A stretch of DNA of 64,000 nucleotides, taken from CAZIKF01 sp964539825 (GTDB taxonomy: Bacteria; Muiribacteriota; UBA6191). How positions within the stretch are numbered: the first letter of the stretch is position 1; every line of letters starts with the position of its first letter. The position numbers were made by a program, and so were the translations under genes. The stretch spans positions 1 through 64,000 of the forward strand of contig CAZIKF010000010.1 in NCBI GenBank assembly GCA_964539825.1, given 5' to 3'. The notes under the pieces are model-generated. The model did not search any database, was not told where the DNA came from, and was given only the letters and a program-made list of their open reading frames with translations. Positions 8,908 to 18,118 of this stretch are shown here, in pieces.

Positions 8908-10301
8908 GGTAGTTTCCATTTATCCTTTTGAGCCACGCCCCAGGCTAGAAAAAATTCTTCGGAGCTCATGGCACATTGGGCCTGAAAGGCCGCCTCAAAC
9001 GGCCCCCCCATAAATATTTCCCTCAGCATTCTTTGCAGTTTCCAAGGGCCCTGGGTTTCCATAAAGTACCGTGCCATTAGTAGAGATTGACCATAGGCAA
9101 GTTCGGCGGTAGCTCGTTCAAATCCGTTAAAAGAACCCGAAATTTTTTCAAAAGAGATGATCTTCTTGGATTTCAAAGCCTGCGAAACCAGTTCTTTGGT
9201 TCGGGCAGAAATGGGAGCCTCTTCACGGACACTGAATGCCCCTTCTCCCTCATAAACAAAGGGCTTTTCAAAATACTGAGCGATTCCCTCATTTAGCCAG
9301 GTAGGAATGGAATGACGAGCCATACTATCTAAAAAAAGGTGGGTAATTTCATGGCGTAGAAGAGTCTCCAATTCATACTCATCCCGCTCCAACTCAAGGC
9401 CGGGAATCCGAACTTCACCGTCATAAACCCCGGCAGACCACTGGGGATTTTTTAAATTTGAACTCCAGGAGCGTTTGTCTGGTTCATAAATGATTACCTG
9501 GATTGGGGTCTCAGGGTAAAAACCGAAGGACCCGGCCAAATCCACATAAATCCCATCTAATAGATATCCGAGAGTTTCCTCAATCTTAACTATCCTGTCT
9601 TTATGGGCTCGCAGAATAAAATAGGGCGACTTGTCTGAGAATCTAAATTCCTTCTCCAGTCCAGACTCGGATTCAATTTTCTTGAGCATACGCTCCACAT
9701 CAGGCGAGCTCTTTAGAGCCTGAGCCTCCCTGAAAACCGCTTTGGCCCGCTCAAGATTCCCGCGATGGTAATAACTGTCCCCGGTCAAAACCTTGACCGT
9801 ACGCTTTCCGGGGAATTGACCTGAAATATTGGCAAAGGACTGTAAAGCAAGTTTGTATGCTTTTAGACCATGGTAGCTTTTTCCCTTAAAAAAGTGCGTG
9901 TTATCGCTAGCACCTGAGAGAGAAACAATTTGATTGGCATAGAGAATGCTGAGATTGTAATCTCCTTTATCATGGGCGATGACCATTTTGAAGGTCAGAA
10001 AAGATTCCACCCCCTTTATTGGCAAACCCAGAATCTCATCCGTAAGCTGCAGAGCTTTATCCAATTTCTTTTTCTCCATCAGGGACTGGATAGCAATCTG
10101 GTATCCCACTTTTACCCGGTTGACGATCTTTGGTCCGGGGTACCTCGCGAAAAGAGCTTTGCGGTAAAAGGCTAATGCCCCTATCGGATCTTTGGCTTGA
10201 ATCGCGATGCCTTTTTTCAACATGGCCTTGGGCTCGTATTCGTTGGCGGAAATTACCTGTGGGATCCCTGAAAATAGGATGAGGAGGATGGGATAATACA
10301 T
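8904..10301 (-). CDS. Exported TPR and gluzincin (peptidase MA-like) metalloprotease
   Basis: The 465-residue protein has a signal peptide (about 1-19). TPR-like helical pairs follow in the N-terminal half (GALAFYRKALFAR, KALQLTDEIL, LERAKAVFREAQAL). The C-terminal zinc peptidase domain has the HEITH motif (His317-His321) and, downstream, WLNEGIAQYF, which supplies the third zinc ligand Glu. This is the peptidase_MA/gluzincin pattern. It is probably extracytoplasmic and may process or scaffold surface structures made by the same operon. Substrate unknown. The gene lies 2 bases after a glycosyltransferase gene and overlaps the next by 4. Confidence 0.8.
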   Translation of the reverse strand: MYYPILLILFSGIPQVISANEYEPKAMLKKGIAIQAKDPIGALAFYRKALFARYPGPKIVNRVKVGYQIAIQSLMEKKKLDKALQLTDEILGLPIKGVESFLTFKMVIAHDKGDYNLSILYANQIVSLSGASDNTHFFKGKSYHGLKAYKLALQSFANISGQFPGKRTVKVLTGDSYYHRGNLERAKAVFREAQALKSSPDVERMLKKIESESGLEKEFRFSDKSPYFILRAHKDRIVKIEETLGYLLDGIYVDLAGSFGFYPETPIQVIIYEPDKRSWSSNLKNPQWSAGVYDGEVRIPGLELERDEYELETLLRHEITHLFLDSMARHSIPTWLNEGIAQYFEKPFVYEGEGAFSVREEAPISARTKELVSQALKSKKIISFEKISGSFNGFERATAELAYGQSLLMARYFMETQGPWKLQRMLREIFMGGPFEAAFQAQCAMSSEEFFLAWGVAQKDKWKLP

Positions 10302-10303
10302 GC

Positions 10304-11509
10304 TTAAGAGGACTCCTGAAGATTACGCGATTGCACTACACTCAAAGCAGGTGTTCCAGGTAAAACTTTGGGAAAATCGCCACCGCTTGATCGTGAGTCT
10401 CGCAGAATTTTCCCATAAAGTCGGTCGTGTTTCAAGGCGCACATTTCTTCGGTGTATCTGCTCGTAATATATTCTTTCAGTAAAGGTGAGGCTTGTTTTG
10501 AGATCGCCATAGAAACTGATTCACGGATCGAACTAAGATCTTCGGGATCACAATAGTATGCCATGTTCTTGAAGATTTCTCTGGAATAACCATTTTCCGT
10601 GGCCACAATATTCGCGCCCAGGTATCCAGCTTCCAGGTTGGAAAGACCCGTAGTCTCTACCATGGACGCCAATATGTGAACTCGGGCTGTCTTCATAGCG
10701 CTAAGCACTGTCTTTCGATCAAGGTCCGCAAACCAGTGAGCATTGGGATGGGATCGTACCAATTTATGAAACTTGCGAATATAGGAACCATGCTTTGAAT
10801 TTTCATGACCAATGAACACCAGGGATATGGGAAGATTTTCTAAAGCCTTAAACACCCTGACCTGATTCTTTAGGTCTTCAAGACGACCAACACATAACAC
10901 ATAATTTCGGATCCTTGTTTGAGCACAGAAACGCTCATCCACAGTATCCAATTCAGAGCGGGAAACTCCCACGGGAATCAATTCATAATGGGGGGTTTTT
11001 GGCGGCTGGAAAAAGGAAAAAACCTCCCTGGCCTCTTCGTGAGAATTAACTACCATCCCTTGAATTGAGCTAAGAATCCTCCTGCCTGATTCCACATATC
11101 CCAGGGATAGAAATTGGGAGCAGGCCCTGGGGTCACTTTCGTTGAAAGCCCATAGGTATAGATTTCTTAACTGTTCCAGAGAGTCATAGGAAAGAGTTCG
11201 CGTAATCATTCTCTTCCATCCATAGACTCCTGCCCGAAAATAGCGGGTAAGATTATGGAAAACCGGACTTAAAACGGCAGGTGTTCCCTGGTTTACGGCA
11301 TTGGAAATCTGCAACTGTGTTTCCTGAAGCCGAGTAATATTGAAACAATGCACCAAATCGACTGACCCAAGATCAGGGTCGAGTTCCAGGGAAAGGTCTA
11401 CCTCATAACCAATCTTAATCAGCCCTCTTTGGAGAGACTCGATTTGTACGGTGTCTCCGCCAGGCTTTTTAAAAAGATTTTTTCTGCTCTGCAACAGAAT
11501 TCGGGCCAT
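10304..11509 (-). CDS. Glycosyltransferase, family 4 type
   Basis: The 401-residue protein has the GT-B layout of family 4. The N-terminal domain carries KKPGGDTVQ and the DLVHCFN segment. The C-terminal domain has CVGRLEDLKN, a GHENSKHGS loop and ETTGLSNLEAGYLG, which fits the E-x7-E donor motif. A Ser/Arg-rich tail of about 25 residues extends beyond the domain. It is the fourth gene of the minus-strand operon beginning with pilMN. Donor and acceptor are unknown. Glycosylation of a pilin or surface protein is possible but only inferred from location. Confidence 0.83.
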   Translation of the reverse strand: MARILLQSRKNLFKKPGGDTVQIESLQRGLIKIGYEVDLSLELDPDLGSVDLVHCFNITRLQETQLQISNAVNQGTPAVLSPVFHNLTRYFRAGVYGWKRMITRTLSYDSLEQLRNLYLWAFNESDPRACSQFLSLGYVESGRRILSSIQGMVVNSHEEAREVFSFFQPPKTPHYELIPVGVSRSELDTVDERFCAQTRIRNYVLCVGRLEDLKNQVRVFKALENLPISLVFIGHENSKHGSYIRKFHKLVRSHPNAHWFADLDRKTVLSAMKTARVHILASMVETTGLSNLEAGYLGANIVATENGYSREIFKNMAYYCDPEDLSSIRESVSMAISKQASPLLKEYITSRYTEEMCALKHDRLYGKILRDSRSSGGDFPKVLPGTPALSVVQSRNLQESS

Positions 11510-11545
11510 TCTTCTTCCTTCGCGATGAAAGTATACCCTCGTAGT

Positions 11546-12388
11546 TCACTCTTCACTTCTTAGACCAACGGATTTCTCAAAGAGTTCCACCCAGCTAAAC
11601 GGAATTCGCCCAATTAATGCCATGATTTGTAAATAACGAGCATAGTGGGTTGGATCTCGATGACTAAAGTAATGTCCGAGGTTTTTACACATGGAATCAA
11701 ATTTTGCTGTACTTATGTCTCTGCGGGGGTGGTAAATCCATACTTTTTTCAACACCCTCGACTGCCACCCCAGGTCAAGGTAGTCACGACCGAGCGCCAT
11801 ATCTTCAGTGTAGAGAAAGAAATGTTCTTGAAAGCCTCCAACGGCAAGAAATTCATTCCTCCTCAAAAAAAGCGAAGCACCCTGGATCCAATCCACCTCC
11901 TGGATTTCTTTAAGTGGATACGCAAGATAGAGAAGTTTTTTGGTAAAGAACCAACTGGAATCAAAGAAAGGGGAAAAATTGGCGTAAACTTTATTTGTGT
12001 CGTCTCTTAGTAGAGGCGACACAATGCCCCCCACCTTATCGAGGACTTCCAAACACGGGGATATGAAGTCCTCTGAAAAACTGGTATCGGGGTTAAGAAA
12101 GAGCAAGTTTGGGGTATTCGTTTCTCTCGCGAGCCAGTTATGAACTACCCCAAAGCCATCATTCGTATCAAGCGGATAATAATCGAACTGAAAACCGGAC
12201 TTTTTCCTCCATAGTTCCAACCGTTGCCTGGTGTTATCACTAGAGGCGTTGTCCACCACCAGGAGGCGACAGGGGAGAGATCCAAAAATTTGCTGATAGG
12301 AAAGAAAATAGGAGTCTACAAAGGATTCATGATTGTAAAAAATAGTCAGGATACTCAGGCGATTTTTCAAGGGATCAGGGGAACCCAT
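11546..12388 (-). CDS. Glycosyltransferase, family 2 type (GT-A fold)
   Basis: The 280-residue inverting-type family 2 enzyme starts with LSILTIFYNHE, then VVDNASSDNT (nucleotide binding) and FLNPDT, which provides the DxD-like metal site in rhamnosyltransferase-related members. WIQGASLFLRR and GGFQEHFFLYTEDMALG follow, typical of this subgroup. There is no transmembrane segment. It sits between the PilO-like gene (9 bases away) and a family 4 glycosyltransferase. Confidence 0.87.
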   Translation of the reverse strand: MGSPDPLKNRLSILTIFYNHESFVDSYFLSYQQIFGSLPCRLLVVDNASSDNTRQRLELWRKKSGFQFDYYPLDTNDGFGVVHNWLARETNTPNLLFLNPDTSFSEDFISPCLEVLDKVGGIVSPLLRDDTNKVYANFSPFFDSSWFFTKKLLYLAYPLKEIQEVDWIQGASLFLRRNEFLAVGGFQEHFFLYTEDMALGRDYLDLGWQSRVLKKVWIYHPRRDISTAKFDSMCKNLGHYFSHRDPTHYARYLQIMALIGRIPFSWVELFEKSVGLRSEE

Positions 12389-12397
12389 CGCGAGACG

Positions 12398-13039
12398 CTA
12401 TCTCTTTTGTGCGGGGCGAAATCCATCGAATCCAAAGGTTAGCAGCTGCACCCTTGCCTGAACTCCGTAAGGGACATCCTCATCGGGTTTGATCTCAATC
12501 GCTGTTGGTAGAAAAAACATGTCCTGATTGGAAAGTTCATGTAAAAATTCCAAAAGCTCAAAGTAGTTGGCTCGTAAATCCAGATCAGATTCATAATTCA
12601 CGATCCGGATTACTCGTGGTATTTCAAGCTCACTGTCTTCGTCCAGGACTTTGGGAATTGAGACCACATCCATATTCTTGGCCGTATAATCAGTCACATA
12701 TTTGGGTTTTAAATACTCCTTTTGCACAATGAGTCGTGAAGTAATTCCAGCAATCATCGCACTTCTATCATTCTCTGTATTGGCATCATTTGGAAAGCGA
12801 ATGAGCAGCTCTTCGAAACTGGAGCGGGATTCTTCCAGGTCATCTTCAAGACTTTTTTTATCTCTTTGGAGGCTCTCAAGACTTTTTTGATTATTCTCAA
12901 GGCGTGTAATCTGACCGTTCATTGAACGAATCAAATTGGGTTTATTCCCCAGTAAAAATCCATCCAGGCCAAAGTAAACCAAAATGATCACTACGGCCAG
13001 AATTTGAATATGCTGTTTAACTTCTAAGGTCTTGTTCAT
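12398..13039 (-). CDS. PilO-like inner-membrane pilus assembly protein
   Basis: At 213 residues it has PilO dimensions. One N-terminal transmembrane helix (about 10-30) is followed by a coiled coil (about 40-78, heptad-rich with NNQKSLESL) and a C-terminal ferredoxin-like domain with a YFELLEFLHELSNQ helix, like the LxxFLxxL helix of PilO. In type IV pilus and type II secretion systems PilO pairs with PilN and recruits PilP. Its start overlaps the stop of the PilM-PilN fusion by four bases. Sequence identity to PilO is low, so the call rests on architecture and context. Confidence 0.75.
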   Translation of the reverse strand: MNKTLEVKQHIQILAVVIILVYFGLDGFLLGNKPNLIRSMNGQITRLENNQKSLESLQRDKKSLEDDLEESRSSFEELLIRFPNDANTENDRSAMIAGITSRLIVQKEYLKPKYVTDYTAKNMDVVSIPKVLDEDSELEIPRVIRIVNYESDLDLRANYFELLEFLHELSNQDMFFLPTAIEIKPDEDVPYGVQARVQLLTFGFDGFRPAQKR

Positions 13040-14928
13040 ATCGGATTATCCAATTTGATCGTTCCCTGCAAAACAAATTCATAGTGAGCGGAGATGATTT
13101 CAAATTCTTCTTCTCCTCGTTTTGACCCTCGTTTTTTCCGCTCTTGTTCGGGAACAAATTTGGTGGCCGGGGGCTTCGGAATAATGAAGATACCCGTATC
13201 CTTTAAACTTTGAATTAAATTTGGGACCGAACTACGGGCCAGGGCATCTCCTTTCAACTCCCATTGGATAGCCATATCCGTCCAGGGATATTCTTTTTCA
13301 TCCTCACTTTCTTCCCATTTCGTGGCTTTTCCTTCATGCCAGCTTGGCGGCGCCGTCGTAAACTTTAATCCCGTTAGCTTAATATCCGGGCCTAGTTTGG
13401 TCATCAAGAGCTGGAGCACCCTCGGCCAATAGGAGTAGTCCTTCATGATCATTCTTATATAATCTAGCCTGGACTGGTTCAGGGTCTCAGTTTTACGAAG
13501 TTCGAGGAGTTCATCACGAACTCGTTTTGAAATTTCAAGCTTCTTTTTAGCGGAACCTGTTTGCTTTCTGAGAGTTTCGAATTCTCCAGACACACTGATG
13601 TATTTCCAGCCGCTCTGAGCAAGAATAAAACAAAGAATCGCGAACAGACCGTTTCGATACTTGGCCAGCGGTAGTTTGCGTAAGATCTGAAGTATATTTT
13701 CATTTTCCGAATCAACCTTGGATACAAGATTTGATTCCGCTCGAGCTGAGTCCAGCCCCAGCAAAGCGCCCCCAACACAGTCTATATAGGGATTAGCCAT
13801 ACGCAGATCAAGCCGAAAATCTTCCTGTTGAAACATAGATTCCGTTTGATCGAGGGTTCCCTTCAAATTGAAGGGGTGAAGAACATGGATGGAACAATTG
13901 AAACTCTGCCTGGCTTTATCAAAAAAGGCTGGGGCGTTCGTTATTCCACCGGATAGAAAAACATTGGTAGCACCCTTACGTATAGTCATGAAAGCCGCGT
14001 TATCTTTGCTAAAGTTCCGGGCTAGAGCAGAGGTAAAGTAGTTAATGGAAGAATTAACTTTGGTAAATATGGATTTCAAAGTCTGGTCCATATTGTGCAG
14101 ATACGGACTGGGATCATTGATATCAAATCCCATCTGGTTCACAAGTTCGGCATTGTTAGAAAATCCAACCTTCTGTAGAACCTCTTCTACTTCAATGGGA
14201 GACAGGGCAGAATCTCCCGATTTCGAGGCAAAATCAAACAGTTCATCATGAAAACTCTTAGATCCGTAGTGCAGCACTTTGTTAAAAAGGAGCTGCTCCT
14301 CAAAAAACAGGTTAACTTTTGTGGTCATAAAACCAATGTCTACAAAAACAAGGGGTTTTTCCTTCAGTTCTGGCTGGATGTTAATCAGCCTCTCGTAAAC
14401 ATCGCGAATGGACTGAAGAATGGGTACAACTCCACCAAATTTTAGATTGTGGGCATAAAGTTGATTCCTGAGCATTCCCACATATTTTGGATTCAACAAA
14501 ATAGTAGCCGCGATTACTTGTGACCGATTTTCTATCTCCTTTGAAAAAAGCTCAAAAAAGGTATTGTGTTCATTTTCTGGAGGGATTTTTTCCTGGGAAG
14601 CGAACTTTTCAAGTTCTTCGCGCATCCGCGTTTCCACCTGCTCCTTTTCAATCCTGGTCAGGTAGGCAAGATTTGTAGGAGCAAACAAGGAGGACACGGA
14701 AAATCGGATTGGCAGCTTCCTATCCAGATGCTCAACCATTTCCTTAAGGTATTGGCCGAAGTTCTCCAGGTAGAGATCAGCACCCGAATAGGGATTGGGA
14801 ACCTTATAGATCTCCCTTGAGATGGACTCAACCTCTTCGGTTTCTTTGTTGACCTTGAAGACACCATGCTTGATGCTGTAGGTGCCCAGATCCATATACT
14901 GAATCGGCTTGTTATAGCGAATGGCCAT
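13036..14928 (-). CDS. PilM-PilN fusion protein (pilus assembly platform)
   Basis: In 630 residues this combines two normally separate proteins. Residues 1 to about 400 are a PilM-type actin-fold ATPase: MDLGTYSIKHGVF phosphate-1 loop, VFVDIGFMTTKVNLF phosphate-2 loop, and NVFLSGGITNAPAF. The transmembrane helix at about 426-446, the coiled region and the C-terminal domain then resemble PilN. PilM is cytoplasmic and normally grips the N-terminal tail of PilN, so a fusion would fix a 1:1 ratio. It is the first gene of a seven-gene minus-strand operon. The divergent gpmI gene is 361 bases away. Confidence 0.8.
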   Translation of the reverse strand: MAIRYNKPIQYMDLGTYSIKHGVFKVNKETEEVESISREIYKVPNPYSGADLYLENFGQYLKEMVEHLDRKLPIRFSVSSLFAPTNLAYLTRIEKEQVETRMREELEKFASQEKIPPENEHNTFFELFSKEIENRSQVIAATILLNPKYVGMLRNQLYAHNLKFGGVVPILQSIRDVYERLINIQPELKEKPLVFVDIGFMTTKVNLFFEEQLLFNKVLHYGSKSFHDELFDFASKSGDSALSPIEVEEVLQKVGFSNNAELVNQMGFDINDPSPYLHNMDQTLKSIFTKVNSSINYFTSALARNFSKDNAAFMTIRKGATNVFLSGGITNAPAFFDKARQSFNCSIHVLHPFNLKGTLDQTESMFQQEDFRLDLRMANPYIDCVGGALLGLDSARAESNLVSKVDSENENILQILRKLPLAKYRNGLFAILCFILAQSGWKYISVSGEFETLRKQTGSAKKKLEISKRVRDELLELRKTETLNQSRLDYIRMIMKDYSYWPRVLQLLMTKLGPDIKLTGLKFTTAPPSWHEGKATKWEESEDEKEYPWTDMAIQWELKGDALARSSVPNLIQSLKDTGIFIIPKPPATKFVPEQERKKRGSKRGEEEFEIISAHYEFVLQGTIKLDNPI

Positions 14929-15063
14929 AAATACCTGTGTTTATCAGTAACAGAAAATCCTTCTAAAATAGATTTTCTTTCTCCTCCTGATGCTAGTTTT
15001 CGGAAATTCCCACGCTTTTGCCCAGTCAAGGTGGAGAAATAACTTAAAGAACTCTAGCTTCCA

Positions 15064-15199
15064 TTATACCGAAAAGCAAACGGTATGCCCTTTGTAGGTT
15101 CATGACCAAAATAAGCTCATCGCAGATGAGTAAAGGAATCTGTAGATTCCTGGTTTGGCCGGGAATCCGGGCAAACCAAATGCATTTGGGCATATAATG
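15064..15199 (+). pseudogene. Degenerate copy B of part of the gene at 3166-3966
   Basis: The 361-base spacer between pilMN and gpmI (14929-15289) holds no intact gene but contains this match to 3386-3516. Translated forward it begins IPKSKRYA, then needs a one-base frameshift, and continues VHDQNKLIADE, a stop, RNL, a stop, and IPGLAGNPGKPNAFG. The intact gene reads IPKNKEYA ... VHDQTNFIAEG ... IPALAGNPGKPNALG. It is therefore a decayed gene fragment, or a mobile repeat that has also entered the intact gene. The hairpin arms AGGAATC/GATTCCT are preserved. I saw nothing else in the spacer apart from presumed promoters. Confidence 0.7.
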
Positions 15200-15289
15200 G
15201 AATTTCCTTTCGCTCTGAAGTCCAGACCTTGGAAGCATCCTTCCAGGACATTAGTTAGTTTTTTTATAGAAGGGTTATGGTGAGATGAG

Positions 15290-16798
15290 ATGTTTCTATT
15301 AGTTATCAGGGATGGCTGGGGAGTTAGTACACATTTAAAGGGTAATGCCGTACATCTTGCAAGGCCATCTTGTTACTACAATCTCTTGAGCAATTGTCCT
15401 CACACAACAATAGAACCTGGGGGGGAAGCAGTAGGGTTACCTAAAGGACAGATGGGCAATTCTGAGGTTGGTCATATGAATATTGGCGCTGGTCGGGTTA
15501 TTTACCAGGATCTGCCGAGGATCAATCTTGATTTTAAAAATGGTGAATTTGAAAGGAAGCCCCCAGTCTGTGAATTTCTTTCGCGTAGCGCCAGGGGCAG
15601 GGTCCACCTGCTGGGACTGGTTTCAGATGGAGGTGTTCATTCGCATATCAATCATTTCGAAGGAATGGTCCAACTTTTGTCAAAACGAGGATTCAAGGAG
15701 TTCTTTATTCATGCTTTCACCGATGGCAGAGATACCTCCCCTACTTCTGGAATCAACTATATTCGTCAATTGGAGGCTGCCCTGCACAAAGCGCGAGTAG
15801 GAAAAATAGCCTCCATCAGCGGCCGCTATTATGCCATGGATCGTGATAAGCGCTGGGAACGTCTCCAACTGGCTTATGACGCCATGGTTTTTGGAAAGGG
15901 GCCCCAGGCCGCCGATGCAGAGTCCTGCGTTCTCGCCTCCTATGAAAATGGCGTTACTGATGAATTCATTCTACCTACAGTTTTAGATCCTGCCGGTACT
16001 ATCAGAACAGGTGATCATGTCTGTTTTATGAATTTTCGCCCGGATCGCGCTAGACAACTCTGCTTCGCATTGGAAAACAATAATTTTCAAGGATTTGAGA
16101 CTGAAGATCTAGATTTGGACCTTCTTTTGATGACTCCCTATTCCAGAGAATTGTCAGCCTCGGTGATTTACTCAAAGGAGTTTGTTCCCCTGGTGCTCTC
16201 GGAACACCTCTCGGGACACGGAATAAAACAGTTAAAGATTGCCGAGACAGAAAAATATGCCCATGTTACTTATTTTATGAATGGGGGAAGGGAAGATCCT
16301 TTTGAAGGGGAGGAAAGAATCCTGGTCCCATCCCCGAAAGTTCAAACCTATGATCTCTGCCCGGAAATGTCAGCCCCTGAAGTAACCCGCCAACTCCTCA
16401 AGGCTATCGCGTCCCGCAAGTTTGGGTTTCTGGCTGTGAATTATGCCAATCCCGATATGGTTGGCCATACAGGCAACCTTGAAGCCGCTGTAAAAGCAGT
16501 CAAAGTAGTTGACCACTGTATCGATCAGCTGCTCAAAGAATTGCGACGGGTGGGGGGCAGTGCTTTTATCACCGCGGACCACGGAAATCTCGACGAGATG
16601 ATTGATCTTCGAAACGGAGAAACTCTTACCTGCCATTCTCTAAACCAGGTTGATTTTATTTACGCGCCGCCCACCACTGAACTTCTCTCAAAGAGTTTTG
16701 TAGAGGGTGGTAAACTCGCGGATATCGCACCCACTATCCTGCAGGCGATGAATCTTCCTATACCCAATTTAATGGAGGGCAACAGTCTCTTCACCTAG
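15290..16798 (+). CDS. gpmI: 2,3-bisphosphoglycerate-independent phosphoglycerate mutase
   Basis: A 502-residue enzyme interconverting 3- and 2-phosphoglycerate in glycolysis and gluconeogenesis, in the cytoplasm, using two Mn ions. The N-terminal metal Asp is in IRDGWG, and the phosphoryl-accepting Ser58 is in GQMGNSEVGHMNIGAGR. FTDGRDTSP, GRYYAMDRDKRWER, NFRPDRARQL, NYANPDMVGHTG and ITADHGNLDEM all match the family in order. Length is normal. The first motif reads RDGWG rather than the more usual LDGWG. The ATG at 15290 is preceded by GGTGAG. Confidence 0.96.
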   Translation: MFLLVIRDGWGVSTHLKGNAVHLARPSCYYNLLSNCPHTTIEPGGEAVGLPKGQMGNSEVGHMNIGAGRVIYQDLPRINLDFKNGEFERKPPVCEFLSRSARGRVHLLGLVSDGGVHSHINHFEGMVQLLSKRGFKEFFIHAFTDGRDTSPTSGINYIRQLEAALHKARVGKIASISGRYYAMDRDKRWERLQLAYDAMVFGKGPQAADAESCVLASYENGVTDEFILPTVLDPAGTIRTGDHVCFMNFRPDRARQLCFALENNNFQGFETEDLDLDLLLMTPYSRELSASVIYSKEFVPLVLSEHLSGHGIKQLKIAETEKYAHVTYFMNGGREDPFEGEERILVPSPKVQTYDLCPEMSAPEVTRQLLKAIASRKFGFLAVNYANPDMVGHTGNLEAAVKAVKVVDHCIDQLLKELRRVGGSAFITADHGNLDEMIDLRNGETLTCHSLNQVDFIYAPPTTELLSKSFVEGGKLADIAPTILQAMNLPIPNLMEGNSLFT

Positions 16799-16813
16799 TG
16801 ATTGAAGTAAGTT

Positions 16814-18118
16814 TTAGAACCTGGAGAAGGATCCGGATTCTAAGACTTGTTTGACCTTTGCTGCCCCACTGAGCGAACCAAAAAACACCAGGCATTTCTT
16901 CCTGGAATTCATTTTTGAGAATTGAACCAGAACCTGTTGTAAAGAAGATCTTGTTAGCGCAGATGGATAATGTTTCCTGGCCTCGGACAGAGATAGATAA
17001 TTTTTGCCGGTCAGCCGAAAAATTACCAGGTTCCAGCCCTTTAGAAGGGCCGCGATCTTTGTATGGTCTTTGTTTGCCTTCATACACATCGCCAGCATCA
17101 CATCGCTCTTGCCAACGTTTTTCCTAAGCCATTGGAGAAGATTCGAGACACCACAAACATTATGACTTCCATCAACCAGAATCGGTGGACTCTCAGAAAT
17201 CTGCTCCAGTCGACAAGCATGGTTCACCCGGCCCAGAGATTCCTGAATCTCACTGGCTGATGGCCGTAGCTCAAATGGCAGTTTTGTGCATACAATCAGC
17301 GAACTGTTTAGATTTTCAACCTGAACATCTCCGCGCAAAGGAGTTTGAAACTGGTGCCATTCCCCATCCCAGAGAAATTCGCCGGATATCCCCTCAAAGT
17401 CACTTCGAATTCTTCTTAGAAGAGTTTGAGGATCTACCAACTCCGCCCCAAGCTCAAAACACCGCTGTCTGAAAATTTCTACTTGTTCAGAGTCACCTCC
17501 AAAAAAGAAGGGAGTTCCCTCAAAGATTAAACCAGCTTTCTCGCGGCATATCTCTTCGATATCGGCTCCAAGGATATGCATATGATCCTCGGAAACATTG
17601 GTGATTATGCTCATTAGCGGAGATAGAGATGCGGTGGCATCCCGAATCCCGCCGAGACCCGCTTCAAATATCGCAATTTCGACATTTTTTAGAAGAAAGT
17701 TCTCCACGGCTATAAGAAAAACCGTCTCAAAGAAAGAGAGCTTGCGATTCCCTTTCTCATAGAACCCCTCCAGCCTGTTTTCGAGACTTTCAAAATGTTC
17801 TATAAATTCCTGGTTTGAAATGGGTTGGCTATCTACACTAATGCGCTCGCGAACGTCGAGGAGATGGGGAGTAATAAAGAGCCCGGTCTTTCTCTTGGCG
17901 GCTAGAAAGATCTCAGCAAGAATACTGGCTACAGACCCTTTTCCATTTGTTCCTCCCACTACCAGGTGAGGGAAAAACTTCTTTCTAAATCCCAAATAAT
18001 CCAGGCAGCTGGAAATCGTGGTGGCCTCATACCCGCCCTTTCTTGATCGCAACGAGTCTACGATTTCTTTCACTTGAGAATTGGATTGAATGTTCACCGG
18101 AACTAAGGGTTGGATCAA
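16814..18118 (-). CDS. folC: Folylpolyglutamate synthase / dihydrofolate synthase
   Basis: The 434-residue Mur-ligase-family enzyme adds glutamate to dihydropteroate or folate with ATP. Visible motifs are the P-loop GGTNGKGSVAS, FITPHLLDVRERI, the AGLGGIRDAT loop, NVSEDHMHILG, REKAGLI and VDGSHN in the C-terminal domain. Length is typical. The likely TTG start at 18118 overlaps the stop of the upstream TM2 gene (translational coupling). It converges with gpmI, leaving 15 bases between their ends. Confidence 0.93.
   Translation of the reverse strand: MIQPLVPVNIQSNSQVKEIVDSLRSRKGGYEATTISSCLDYLGFRKKFFPHLVVGGTNGKGSVASILAEIFLAAKRKTGLFITPHLLDVRERISVDSQPISNQEFIEHFESLENRLEGFYEKGNRKLSFFETVFLIAVENFLLKNVEIAIFEAGLGGIRDATASLSPLMSIITNVSEDHMHILGADIEEICREKAGLIFEGTPFFFGGDSEQVEIFRQRCFELGAELVDPQTLLRRIRSDFEGISGEFLWDGEWHQFQTPLRGDVQVENLNSSLIVCTKLPFELRPSASEIQESLGRVNHACRLEQISESPPILVDGSHNVCGVSNLLQWLRKNVGKSDVMLAMCMKANKDHTKIAALLKGWNLVIFRLTGKNYLSLSEARKHYPSALTRSSLQQVLVQFSKMNSRKKCLVFFGSLSGAAKVKQVLESGSFSRF

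Noticed and set aside
15044..15238. Minus-strand 64-codon open frame in the pilMN-gpmI spacer
   Set aside because: It lies over the plus-strand pseudogene and has no homology or start signal; the plus-strand relationship explains the sequence.
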